The notes beneath the pieces are model-generated. The model was not told the DNA's origin. It was given only the letters and a program-made list of their open reading frames with translations, and ran no database searches. From Cocleimonas sp. (lineage in GTDB: Bacteria > Pseudomonadota > Gammaproteobacteria > Thiotrichales > Thiotrichaceae), in assembly GCA_023145485.1 (NCBI GenBank), contig JAGLDT010000073.1, forward strand, positions 1-27,167: a stretch of 27,167 bases of DNA, written 5' to 3'. The translations under genes were made by a program, and so were the position numbers. Shown here piece by piece: positions 16,219 through 23,683 of this stretch. Position 1 is the stretch's first letter. The number at the start of each line of letters is the position of its first letter.

Positions 16219-16628
16219 GTTAAGGAGCTAAGGAACGAGAATTCCATATTTATCGAGAGTTCTATTAGACAGGTTGAGAATAAAAAGCAGTTTGTGCTAT
16301 TAAACTAGTCATGTCTATAAGCTGTTACTTAATAAGTGTTTATTAATATAGTAATGAAAATAGGAAGATAAGAATGATAACCTTTACTATAAAATAAATT
16401 GATATAGCATAAATAATTAAAATCTATCTGTACTAATGGTTATTTTTATGATAAATTTTACTTATTGGTTCAATACATGAAGTATATCTTTGAGTTTGTA
16501 CTTCAAGACACCATAGGGCTATGGGGTTTGAATCAATAAAGTTTTGATTGGGGACACCAACGGGGCTTTTTAAGTGTAGCAACTGTGAGAGCGTGGTTTT
16601 ATTTTCGTCGCGTTTTCCTGTTGTGAGC
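16219..16628. other. Noncoding spacer between tex and the LON-domain gene, with paired repeats
   Basis: About 410 bases (460 from the preferred tex start) hold no credible gene; the longest ATG frames are 7-20 codons without a Shine-Dalgarno. The part 16300-16470 is very AT-rich and may hold the tex promoter. Bases 16507-16567 are different. GACACCATAGGGCT (16507-16520) recurs as GACACCAACGGGGCT (16553-16567). CCATAG/CTATGG (16511-16524) forms a short stem inside the first copy, and AATCAA (16531-16536)/TTGATT (16544-16549) a second stem between the copies. This could be a terminator region for the minus-strand LON gene, a repeat element, or a small RNA; none is established. Confidence 0.45.
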
Positions 16629-17222
16629 TTATTTTTTTATCCAACCATTATTTTTCATCATTTCTTTTAACTGACACAGTCGTTGGAGTGGTTCTAGCAT
16701 AAATAATTCATAATGCTGTTGCTGATTGATCGTGAGTAGTTCGCTGAGCCGACAGCTTACCCAGTCAGAATTACCCCAGTCTTCCTCAAGGTAACAGGCG
16801 TATTTTTCCATACCGTCCCGCTGCAGATGATTTTTCAAAATATTACTAAGAACTTGGTATTCTTCAGGGAGTTTTTTTATATTTGTTATGGGAAGTTGTT
16901 CGATTTGACCAATCGTTAATTTATTTTTCTGTGCTTGATAATTAATAATACGAGCTTTCCCTTGACCACGACAGGTTATCTCTAAAATACCCGTACTAGG
17001 CATATCGAAGTTTATGATCTGTGCAACTGTCCCTATTTTATTAAATAGTTCCGCGCATTCAGTATCATTATTTTCTTTTAGTGAGGTGGCGATAAAAGGT
17101 TTTTGTTGGCGCAAACAATGACTAACCATCGATAAATGTCGTGGCTCTAATATCCTTAGTGATAGTCGACCACCAGGGTATAGTACATTGTTTAAGGGGA
17201 ATAAGGTTAGCTCTGTCGACAT
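16629..17222 (-). CDS. LON substrate-binding-domain protein
   Basis: The 197 residues match the N-terminal (LON/PUA-like) domain of Lon protease standing alone. The opening ELTLFPLNNVLYPGGRLSLRILEPRH is typical, as is the IGTVAQIINFDMPSTGILEITCRG strand region (62-85). The C-terminal half is helical and ends in LEPLQRLCQLKEMM. There is no ATPase or protease domain, so it is not a protease. Such stand-alone proteins are common in proteobacteria and their role is not firmly known. It is probably cytosolic. It lies 57 bases downstream of the pseudopilin gene on the same strand and may share its transcript. Confidence 0.88.
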   Translation of the reverse strand: MSTELTLFPLNNVLYPGGRLSLRILEPRHLSMVSHCLRQQKPFIATSLKENNDTECAELFNKIGTVAQIINFDMPSTGILEITCRGQGKARIINYQAQKNKLTIGQIEQLPITNIKKLPEEYQVLSNILKNHLQRDGMEKYACYLEEDWGNSDWVSCRLSELLTINQQQHYELFMLEPLQRLCQLKEMMKNNGWIKK

Positions 17223-17279
17223 CAGTACTTACTCTTGGTACTTTATTATGCGGGGTTAATTATATCATAATTTATCTTT

Positions 17280-17852
17280 CTAGGGGCAACCACTCTCCCC
17301 TATAGTGCATAGTTTTACTCGACCTGTTAATGCAACGGTAAGTTTCTTTTTTAGGTTAGATGAGTCTGCTCCAATGCTAAAACTGGCTCCTAATGTACTA
17401 GGACGACCTGAGACGCGATAGGTAAATCTGTCTTTTGTTGTTGCATTACCACCAATAATTAATAGTTTTTTCGCGCCATTATTTACTTTTATAATAGCAT
17501 CTTTATCGTTAGTTCCATTGCCATCAAAATCACAGTTTGTTACTGTCGCTGTAATCAGTCCATCCATATTACAATCAGAAAAAATCACCCAGCCTTTAGC
17601 ATAATTATCCAACGCTCCATTACAAGATGTGCCTGTATCACTGGCGCAGATGCTAATAGGAATGGTGCGTGTAACGGCCTCGCTACGTGTTAGCATCATT
17701 GCTGCCATAAATTCATTGGTTGCAGAGGAAATGCGGTTTCTTTCAATCATTTTAGAAAAAGAAGGGATCGCAATACTTAATAAAATACCTGCAACGGCAA
17801 TAGTGACCATCGCTTCTATCAAGGTAAAGCCATGATGATGTTTATTCTTCAT
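17280..17852 (-). CDS. GspH/FimT-family pseudopilin (minor type IV pilin)
   Basis: The short leader MKNKHHHG is cut before Phe9 by prepilin peptidase; FTLIEAMVTIAVAGILLSIAIP is the conserved hydrophobic helix with Glu at mature position 5. A GWVIFSD motif (87-93) places it in the GspH/FimT family, minor pilins that prime type IV pilus assembly or DNA uptake. A loop at 108-118, DFDGNGTNDKD, resembles an EF-hand-like calcium site, as does DCNMDG just before it (inference). Two late Cys (CTIGESGC) may form a disulfide. The other minor-pilin genes (pilV, pilW, pilX, pilE) are not adjacent. The gene is divergent from the kinase at 17942, and its Shine-Dalgarno is poor. Confidence 0.88.
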   Translation of the reverse strand: MKNKHHHGFTLIEAMVTIAVAGILLSIAIPSFSKMIERNRISSATNEFMAAMMLTRSEAVTRTIPISICASDTGTSCNGALDNYAKGWVIFSDCNMDGLITATVTNCDFDGNGTNDKDAIIKVNNGAKKLLIIGGNATTKDRFTYRVSGRPSTLGASFSIGADSSNLKKKLTVALTGRVKLCTIGESGCP

Positions 17853-17941
17853 TTTTTATGACTCTAGTTACTGTATGTTTCTATTATCTTTATTAGAATA
17901 ACTATTAAAACATACTCTGAAGTGACACAAAGGATAAAAAG

Positions 17942-18844
17942 ATGAATGGCAATGACAGAGAAAACTTAAGAAAACGATTAAGTATTGCAGATCATATCAG
18001 CCATACCCTCAATACCACCGTGCAATTTAAACAGTTTGAAATTTTGGGAGGAGGGTGCATTAATCAAGTCTCTAAAGTGACTGATACTAAGGGTAGGCAT
18101 TGGTTGATAAAAGAAAATAGCCCCTACTTACTGGATGTGTTTATTGCAGAAGCTGAAGGCTTGAGCGAAATACAGAATAGCCAAAGTATTCGTTGCCCTA
18201 AGGTGGTTTGTTACGGGGAAACAGCACAAAGCGCTTATTTAGTACTGGAATATATTACCTTATCTCATGATGGTGGCAATGCTAAAACAGGTGAAAAATT
18301 GGCGTTAATGCATCAGTACCAAGGAAAAATATTTGGTTGGTACCGAGATAATACCCTCGGTGAAACGCCTCAAAGTAATCAGGAATCTATATCATGGATT
18401 GAATTTTGGAGCCAACAGCGTTTATTGCCACAGCTTAGATTAGCATTAAAAAAAGGTTATCCTCAGAGCGATTATGATAATGGCTTGAAATTATGCGATA
18501 AACTGAGTGTTTTTTTTAGCAACTATCAACCTATTGCTTCACTATTACACGGTGATTTATGGGGAGGAAACCAAGCACATGATCTAGAAGGAAACCCTGT
18601 GATTTTTGATCCTGCGGTATATTATGGTGACCGAGAGACCGATATTGCAATGACTGAGTTATTTGGTGGCTTTAGTGCTGATTTCTATTCATCCTATAAT
18701 GACTGTTATGTGCTTGATGATGGCTACAGCACCCGCAAAACACTTTATAACCTTTATCATGCCTTGAATCATTATAACTTATTTGGTGGTGGTTATGCTT
18801 CACAAGCCAGCAGTATGACAAAACGTCTATTAGCAGAGGTCTGA
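17942..18844 (+). CDS. Fructosamine kinase family protein
   Basis: The 300 residues match the fructosamine-3-kinase/ketosamine-3-kinase family, which phosphorylates sugar adducts on amines and so begins deglycation of proteins or small molecules. The aminoglycoside-phosphotransferase-like fold shows as a glycine-rich loop (ILGGGCINQVSKV), the catalytic loop HGDLWGGN (203-210, Asp205) and FDPAVYYGDRETDIAMTELFGG (222-243, with Asp223 as metal ligand). A good Shine-Dalgarno, AAAGGA (17930-17935), precedes the ATG. It stands alone between a divergent pseudopilin and the RTX gene. The bacterial substrate is unknown. Confidence 0.92.
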   Translation: MNGNDRENLRKRLSIADHISHTLNTTVQFKQFEILGGGCINQVSKVTDTKGRHWLIKENSPYLLDVFIAEAEGLSEIQNSQSIRCPKVVCYGETAQSAYLVLEYITLSHDGGNAKTGEKLALMHQYQGKIFGWYRDNTLGETPQSNQESISWIEFWSQQRLLPQLRLALKKGYPQSDYDNGLKLCDKLSVFFSNYQPIASLLHGDLWGGNQAHDLEGNPVIFDPAVYYGDRETDIAMTELFGGFSADFYSSYNDCYVLDDGYSTRKTLYNLYHALNHYNLFGGGYASQASSMTKRLLAEV

Positions 18845-18958
18845 AATATAAGCAGACGCTTGATAAAAGTATAAAATTAACCTATTTATGGGGGGGAGTC
18901 CTAAAACAGTGACGCGGTTGACTGTTGTAATTTATTTAATATGAAGTGGATTTTTATA

Positions 18959-19744
18959 ATGTTAAAAAATAAATTTTTAGTAAAAAAAACCATAAGCACT
19001 CTAATTATCCTAGGCAGTATTTTAGGGTTACAAACGCTTTCAGCAACACAATCAAGTCATAGACTAGCGGGTGCGCCTGCTTACTGTGATGGTCTATCTA
19101 TTACTATTTGGGGCTCTTCACTCAATGATAGGATTGAAGGCAGTCAACATAATGATGTTATTTGGGCTGGTGCAGGTGATGATGTTATTTGGGCTGGTGC
19201 AGGTGATGATACTATTTGTGGTGGTGCGGGGGCGGATACACTACATGGTAATGCCGGGGATGACACTATTCTTGGTGGTACAGGTAACGATATAATCTAC
19301 GGTGGTAGTGGCAATGATCGGCTTTACGGCAACCCTGGTAATGATAAAATCTATGGTAATGCGGGGAATGACTATCTACATGGCAGTGAAGGTGCTGATA
19401 TTTTAGCGGGTCATCAAGGTAATGATATTATTCAAGGTGGAATAAAACCTGATTATATTGATGGAGGTTCGGGCAATGATATACTCTATGGTGGCGCGGG
19501 CAATGATATTATCAAAGGGAAGCAAGGTGCTGATCTACTCCATGGTGGTTCTGGTCATGATCATTTAAACGGTAATGCGGGTAATGACAAACTCTATGGA
19601 GGTTATGGTAATGATTTACACCAAGGTGGGCGTGGTAATGATCGATTATATGGCAGTGAGGGGTATGATCGCTTTAATGGTGGCGTTGGTTCTGATCGTT
19701 GCTACGATAAAATAAAGGGTGTAAAAACACAAATAAGGTGTTAA
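18959..19744 (+). CDS. Small secreted RTX (calcium-binding nonapeptide) protein
   Basis: The protein has 261 residues from this start; ATG 18941 would add six, but AAGTGGA just upstream of 18959 resembles the eno ribosome site. Residues 1-29 look like a Sec signal peptide (KNKFLVKK, then a hydrophobic core, cut near TLSA). Residues 52-249 are exactly 22 tandem nonapeptides of the GGxGxDxxx type, such as GGSGNDRLY, forming a calcium-bound beta-roll. A 12-residue tail ends in Cys. Unlike classical RTX toxins or proteases there is no catalytic domain and no C-terminal type I secretion signal; an N-terminal signal points to Sec export. No hlyB/hlyD-like genes lie nearby. Four Cys (in YCDG, TIC, RCY and the end) could form disulfides. 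Its function is unknown; a surface or matrix protein is possible. Confidence 0.85.
   Translation: MLKNKFLVKKTISTLIILGSILGLQTLSATQSSHRLAGAPAYCDGLSITIWGSSLNDRIEGSQHNDVIWAGAGDDVIWAGAGDDTICGGAGADTLHGNAGDDTILGGTGNDIIYGGSGNDRLYGNPGNDKIYGNAGNDYLHGSEGADILAGHQGNDIIQGGIKPDYIDGGSGNDILYGGAGNDIIKGKQGADLLHGGSGHDHLNGNAGNDKLYGGYGNDLHQGGRGNDRLYGSEGYDRFNGGVGSDRCYDKIKGVKTQIRC
19154..19207 (+). repeat. Perfect 27-base tandem duplication inside the RTX gene
   Basis: The 27-base unit at 19154-19180 is repeated without change at 19181-19207. It encodes one nonapeptide, DVIWAGAGD, twice (residues 66-74 and 75-83). Other nonapeptides in the gene differ in many codon positions, so this copy is recent or homogenised. 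Confidence 0.9.
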
Positions 19745-19757
19745 TGCATAATAAAAA

Positions 19758-20279
19758 ATGAATAAACGCTTGGTTCTCAATGGCTTTTTACTACTCATTA
19801 TACTGGGTTTGCTTTGGTTTATTACTCAGCAGTCTAGCAAGAGGGAGGAGATTGATTCTCTCTATGATAGTGCGATGGGAAATGAAATTCATTCAATTAT
19901 TATCCATTATGAAAAGAGAGAAAATAAGCAAACAATTCCTGCCGGCATTGAGCTAAAAAAAATAGCAGGTCAATGGATGATGACTAAACCAACAAAAATA
20001 TCCATTGATCAGCGTAAAATTAAACATCTACTTACCTTACTGTCTGATTCAGTTGAGGCAAGCTATCCCATTGATGGCAATGATTTATCACGCTTTGGTT
20101 TAGAGACTGAGCGAGTTAGTATTCGCTTTAATGGGGTGAAAATACAGTTTGGTTCACTTAACCCGATTAGTCATCAACGTTATTTGCAAAAAGGAAAACG
20201 GATTTACCTTGTTGCTGAAACTGTTTATGGCTTACTTATCGGTGGTGTTAGTGGTTTTATGCCAATAAATACAAATTAA
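19758..20279 (+). CDS. DUF4340-type single-pass membrane protein
   Basis: The 173 residues start with a membrane helix (7-24) after MNKRLV, leaving the rest outside the cytoplasm. The remainder fits the DUF4340 pattern: IELKKIAGQWMMTKP (a lysine/tryptophan-containing repeat), a helix with KHLLTLLSDSVEASYP, and FGLETERVSIRFNGVKIQFG followed by RYLQKGKRIYLVAETVYGLL. The family is often linked with gliding or Nos-type ABC transporter genes, but none is present here. The gene starts 13 bases after the RTX stop, so the two may share a transcript. The function is unknown. Confidence 0.75.
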   Translation: MNKRLVLNGFLLLIILGLLWFITQQSSKREEIDSLYDSAMGNEIHSIIIHYEKRENKQTIPAGIELKKIAGQWMMTKPTKISIDQRKIKHLLTLLSDSVEASYPIDGNDLSRFGLETERVSIRFNGVKIQFGSLNPISHQRYLQKGKRIYLVAETVYGLLIGGVSGFMPINTN

Positions 20280-20292
20280 TTATTTTGTGCAT

Positions 20293-20342
20293 GGGATAAT
20301 CTATCCCTGAATTCTATTTTTTTTGCCTTACGGGTATAACCC
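20293..20342 (+). terminator. Two short GGG/CCC hairpins around a T-run after the DUF4340 gene
   Basis: GGGATA (20293-20298), loop ATC, TATCCC (20302-20307), then a run of eight T at 20317-20324, and GGGT (20332-20335), loop ATA, ACCC (20339-20342). The first stem is nine bases from the T-run, so it is not a standard terminator. Together the elements fill the 88-base gap before the chorismatase gene and may end the RTX/DUF4340 transcript or regulate what follows. Confidence 0.35.
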
Positions 20343-20367
20343 TAATATTTAACTAACAACTTGTCTT

Positions 20368-21369
20368 ATGTCACTTCCTTTTTCTATCCAATTTCTTCCA
20401 GTAGAAAATATATCAGCGCTTGCTACTGATAAAAACGTACTGGCGGCTATTCGTTTTGCATCGATAGCCAGTGCGGAAGACACGGAAAAACCATTGTTTT
20501 CAGTTGGTTTGCCTAATTTGGCGCTATCAAATATTGTTGAGGTTTGGTACAGCGATACACCCGTTAAAACAACAATAATAGATGGGATACAACTAGCATG
20601 GAATGATGATATTATCTTTGGGCATATGTTATTAGATGAAACTCAGTATGAAGGGACTGCCTCAGCAACAAAGGATGCCTATCGTTTGATTCTAAATACT
20701 ATTCAGGCTCTCTCTTATCCCAGCCTCTTGCGTATCTGGAATTATTTATCAGCAATTAATGAAAACCAGCAAGGTTTACGCCATTATCAAGCTTTTTCTC
20801 AAGGACGACAGAAGATTTTAGATGATGTTGTTGATTTAGGTTATGTACCACCTGCCTCAACAGTGATAGGAACGGCTTGTGCAGGTTTACAAGTTTATTT
20901 TATTGCTGCCAAAAAATCAGGGATACAACTAAAAAACCCACGTCAAGCTGATGATTTTTTATATCCAAGACATTATGGTCCTGTACGCCCTGCGTTTTCA
21001 CGTGCGATAGTAAAACAATGGAAAAATAGCACTCATCTTTATATTTCAGGCACAGCAAGTATTATTGGTCATCAAAAACATCACAGCGGACAAGTGCAAT
21101 TGCAAGTTAATGAAGTTCTGAATAATATAGAGGCTTTATTACAATATGGTGCGGATAAGCTCAGTCTGTCAATTAATAAGCTCACCGACCTTACTTATTT
21201 AAAAGTGTATTTATGCGATCTTTTTATGCTGTCTGTTACTGAAGAATTATTAATCCGTCGTTATGGTCATCATTTACCCCCAGTGATTTTTTTACGGGGT
21301 GATGTTTGTCATAGTGATCTATTAGTTGAGATTGAAGCTGCTTATATTTTCAATGCAACTGATGATTAG
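20368..21369 (+). CDS. Chorismatase of the FkbO/Hyg5/XanB2 family
   Basis: These enzymes hydrolyse or rearrange chorismate: FkbO gives a dihydroxycyclohexadiene acid, Hyg5 gives 3-hydroxybenzoate, XanB2 gives 3- and 4-hydroxybenzoate. The 333 residues show the family pattern: GTACAGLQVYF (168-178), NPRQ, then LYPRHYGPVRPAFSRA, the hallmark ISGTASIIGH (226-235), and GDVCHSDLLVEIEA near the C-terminus (311-324) with conserved acidic residues Glu321 and Glu323. The subtype cannot be fixed without alignment. In Xanthomonas the product feeds aryl-polyene pigment and ubiquinone synthesis; here no pigment genes are adjacent. It is cytosolic. There is no clear Shine-Dalgarno. It ends 23 bases before mutM. 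Confidence 0.87.
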   Translation: MSLPFSIQFLPVENISALATDKNVLAAIRFASIASAEDTEKPLFSVGLPNLALSNIVEVWYSDTPVKTTIIDGIQLAWNDDIIFGHMLLDETQYEGTASATKDAYRLILNTIQALSYPSLLRIWNYLSAINENQQGLRHYQAFSQGRQKILDDVVDLGYVPPASTVIGTACAGLQVYFIAAKKSGIQLKNPRQADDFLYPRHYGPVRPAFSRAIVKQWKNSTHLYISGTASIIGHQKHHSGQVQLQVNEVLNNIEALLQYGADKLSLSINKLTDLTYLKVYLCDLFMLSVTEELLIRRYGHHLPPVIFLRGDVCHSDLLVEIEAAYIFNATDD

Positions 21370-21392
21370 ATTACTTTCAAGACTGGATTTTT

Positions 21393-22205
21393 ATGCCTGA
21401 ACTACCAGAAGTTGAAACAACCTGCCGTGGCATTGCGCCTTATGTTGAAGGTCAGCAGGTTAACTCAATTATTATACGCCAAGCACAATTGCGTTGGCCA
21501 ATACCAGAGTCATTGCAAGAGTTAGAGGGACAAAAAATACTCTCAGTAACTCGTCGTGCAAAATATATCTTACTTCAAGCAACTAACGGTTGTAGTATTT
21601 TACATTTGGGAATGTCAGGTAGTTTGCGTATTATCGATGCTTCTTTAACAGCCCAAAAGCATGACCATATTGATATTATTTTAAAGACGGGAAAGGCATT
21701 ACGTTTACATGATCCGCGTCGTTTTGGTGCTGTTTTATGGACACGAGATGACCCTTTAATGCATAAATTATTATCTAAATTAGGTTCAGAGCCATTAAGT
21801 GATGCATTTAATCCTAAGTTCCTGTATAAAATGTCGCGCAAACGAAGCGTGTCTGTAAAACAATTTATTATGAATGCTCAAGTAGTGGTTGGTATCGGCA
21901 ATATTTATGCCAGCGAATCACTGTTTATGGCAGGGATTTCACCTAAAATAGCCGCAGGAAAAATTTCTTTACTGCGTTATGAGAAGTTAGTGAATGCGAT
22001 TAAAATTGTTTTAGCTCACGCTATAGAGCAAGGCGGTACAACATTGCGAGACTTTGTACAAGCCGAAGGAAAACCAGGATATTTTCAACAACAGCTAAAT
22101 GTCTATGGTCGAGTCGGTGAGCAATGTAATCGCTGTAATGCTTTGATAAAGAAAATTACTCAAGGGCAACGGTCCAGTTTTTATTGTTCCAAATGCCAAA
22201 AATAA
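21393..22205 (+). CDS. mutM: Formamidopyrimidine-DNA glycosylase
   Basis: MutM removes 8-oxoguanine and formamidopyrimidines from DNA and nicks the strand by beta,delta-elimination. The N-terminus MPELPEVETTCRGI carries the catalytic Pro (after Met removal) and Glu3. Lys57 in RRAKYILL, LGMSGSLR, and DPRRFG follow. QFIMNAQVVVGIGNIYASE is the helix-two-turn-helix region. The C-terminal zinc finger has Cys245, Cys248, Cys265 and Cys268. The 270 residues are normal. It follows the chorismatase closely and precedes the cysteine-cluster gene by 7 bases, so these three may form one operon. Confidence 0.97.
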   Translation: MPELPEVETTCRGIAPYVEGQQVNSIIIRQAQLRWPIPESLQELEGQKILSVTRRAKYILLQATNGCSILHLGMSGSLRIIDASLTAQKHDHIDIILKTGKALRLHDPRRFGAVLWTRDDPLMHKLLSKLGSEPLSDAFNPKFLYKMSRKRSVSVKQFIMNAQVVVGIGNIYASESLFMAGISPKIAAGKISLLRYEKLVNAIKIVLAHAIEQGGTTLRDFVQAEGKPGYFQQQLNVYGRVGEQCNRCNALIKKITQGQRSSFYCSKCQK

Positions 22206-22212
22206 TGACCTT

Positions 22213-22485
22213 ATGATTCCAAAAATTAAACGAACATTTACCTCCTTATTACCTGTCGATAAAAATAGAAAAGGGGAATGTAATGGCTGTGGCGATTGTT
22301 GTAAATTGCCCTTTCGCTGTGTTTTTTTAAAAGATATGCTTGATGGAACATCACGCTGTTCTATCTACAATGTACGGCCACCTAATTGCCGTAAATTCCC
22401 ACGTACTCGGTCTCAGTGGGAAACAGTTAAAGATAGCTGTGGTTTTCATTTTCCCGATATTAAAGTTGAAAAAAAAGATAAGTAA
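22213..22485 (+). CDS. YkgJ-family cysteine-cluster protein
   Basis: The 90-residue protein has eight Cys. The core is CNGCGDCC (23-30), then Cys36, Cys49 (RCSIY), Cys59 (RPPNCRKFP) and Cys76. This is the pattern of the zinc/iron-chelating YkgJ (CxxCxxCC) family. Members are thought to bind metal, and the function is not established. It begins seven bases after mutM, so it is likely co-transcribed. It converges with mscS at 22601 across 115 bases in which no clear terminator was seen. Confidence 0.88.
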   Translation: MIPKIKRTFTSLLPVDKNRKGECNGCGDCCKLPFRCVFLKDMLDGTSRCSIYNVRPPNCRKFPRTRSQWETVKDSCGFHFPDIKVEKKDK

Positions 22486-22600
22486 ATTGGATAGTGCTTT
22501 AAGCAAGCTCTAAGCAATGACGTCGGTAAAAGTGAAGCTTGGGTTAGATTATTGAGAATAGTTTCATAGTGAAATAATGTAAGGCTAGTTCATATTAAAT

Positions 22601-23683
22601 TTACTCAGGCAATTCCTTAATGTATAAATCCTGCTTATCATAAGGAATCTCAATATTTTCCTGATTAAAGCGTTTATAGATGCTGGTATTGAGCTTGTCC
22701 AAGGTGCGTCCGCGTAGCTCTGGGTCTTCAATCCAGCCCATGAGTTCTAAGTCAAGACTGGATGCACCAAAAGTGCGAAAGCGTACCCGTGGGGTTGGGT
22801 ACTTGGTGATAAGGGGTTCTGTTTTAGCTATTTCGATTAATATTTCACGGACTTGATCAATATCAGAACCATAAGCAACGCCTATTTTAACCCGAATTCT
22901 AAATTTAGGATGCGGACCGCCACTTTGGTTGGTGATTTTACTATTGCCCATAATCGCATTTGGGACGGTGATTTCAACATCATCTCGGGTCAACATACGG
23001 GTACTGCGAATACCAATATGTGTCACCTTGCCACGTTGATCGCCGTCTAATACAATATAGTCACCAATTTTATAAGGTGTGTCGGCAAGAATAAAAACAC
23101 CTGAGAATAGATTTGCTAAGGTATCTTTGGCTGCAAAACCTATCGCAATACCAATTACACCTGCGGAGGCAAGCCATGCCGTCATATCAATCCCCCAAAT
23201 CTGGAAGGTAATATACAGTGCAAAGGCAATAATTAAGAGCTTAAAGAGGTTGTCGAAAAGAGGCAGTGTTTGGGGTTGAATAAGGCGAAAGCGGTGATCT
23301 TTACCCCATGCCAATTGATACATAATAATTTTTGAAATACGGATTAAAGCAACTGTCCAGATCAAGATCCCAAGTGTTTGAAATCCATTACCAATATTAG
23401 CAGAAAGCTTACTGCTAATTGGCATCATCTTAACGCCAGCCGTAAAGCCTGTTATTAACAGTGAATAATAAATAGGGACGCGTGCAATGGTGAGTAAGCG
23501 ATCATCCAGACGATTTGTGGTTTTCTTTGAGGCTACTTTTAGAATCTTAAAAATAATCCATGATACCACTGAGGCAAAAATAAAAGTGACTAATATTACT
23601 GTGCCACCTTTTAGCCAAGGCTGATCTCCAAGGAGTTGCAATAAGGGTGATAGGTAAGAGGCTATGTCTGTGAAGTAATCCAT
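22601..23683 (-). CDS. MscS-family mechanosensitive channel (long paralogue)
   Basis: The 360-residue inner-membrane protein has about five hydrophobic segments (24-46, 69-86, 103-124, 147-163, 170-200). The last is the pore helix with the hallmark ASAGVIGIAIGFAAKDTLANLFSG pattern, here split over 172-195. The cytoplasmic beta domain follows (IGDYIVLDGDQRGKVTHIGIRSTRM, VTVPN-like ITVPNAIM). It should open on membrane tension to release solutes in hypo-osmotic shock. It overlaps the end of the DUF455 gene by 22 bases and is the last gene of an mscS-DUF455-mscS operon. The other channel (24474-25343) is a paralogue and not a duplicate, with clearly different sequence. Confidence 0.93.
   Translation of the reverse strand: MDYFTDIASYLSPLLQLLGDQPWLKGGTVILVTFIFASVVSWIIFKILKVASKKTTNRLDDRLLTIARVPIYYSLLITGFTAGVKMMPISSKLSANIGNGFQTLGILIWTVALIRISKIIMYQLAWGKDHRFRLIQPQTLPLFDNLFKLLIIAFALYITFQIWGIDMTAWLASAGVIGIAIGFAAKDTLANLFSGVFILADTPYKIGDYIVLDGDQRGKVTHIGIRSTRMLTRDDVEITVPNAIMGNSKITNQSGGPHPKFRIRVKIGVAYGSDIDQVREILIEIAKTEPLITKYPTPRVRFRTFGASSLDLELMGWIEDPELRGRTLDKLNTSIYKRFNQENIEIPYDKQDLYIKELPE

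Noticed and set aside
16483..16542. 20-codon ORF in the tex/LON spacer
   Set aside because: No ribosome site and weak composition, and it crosses the repeat elements.
16500..16628. Possible riboswitch in the tex/LON spacer
   Set aside because: No match by eye to TPP, SAM, c-di-GMP, fluoride, preQ1 or Mn class cores, and the orientation relative to a start codon is unclear.
18941..18958. Earlier ATG for the RTX protein
   Set aside because: It lacks a Shine-Dalgarno, while the ATG at 18959 has AAGTGGA at a fitting distance and gives a cleaner signal peptide; it cannot be fully excluded.
19071..19295. Second frame inside the RTX gene with its own short repeats
   Set aside because: The repetition is a by-product of the 27-base periodicity of the true frame.
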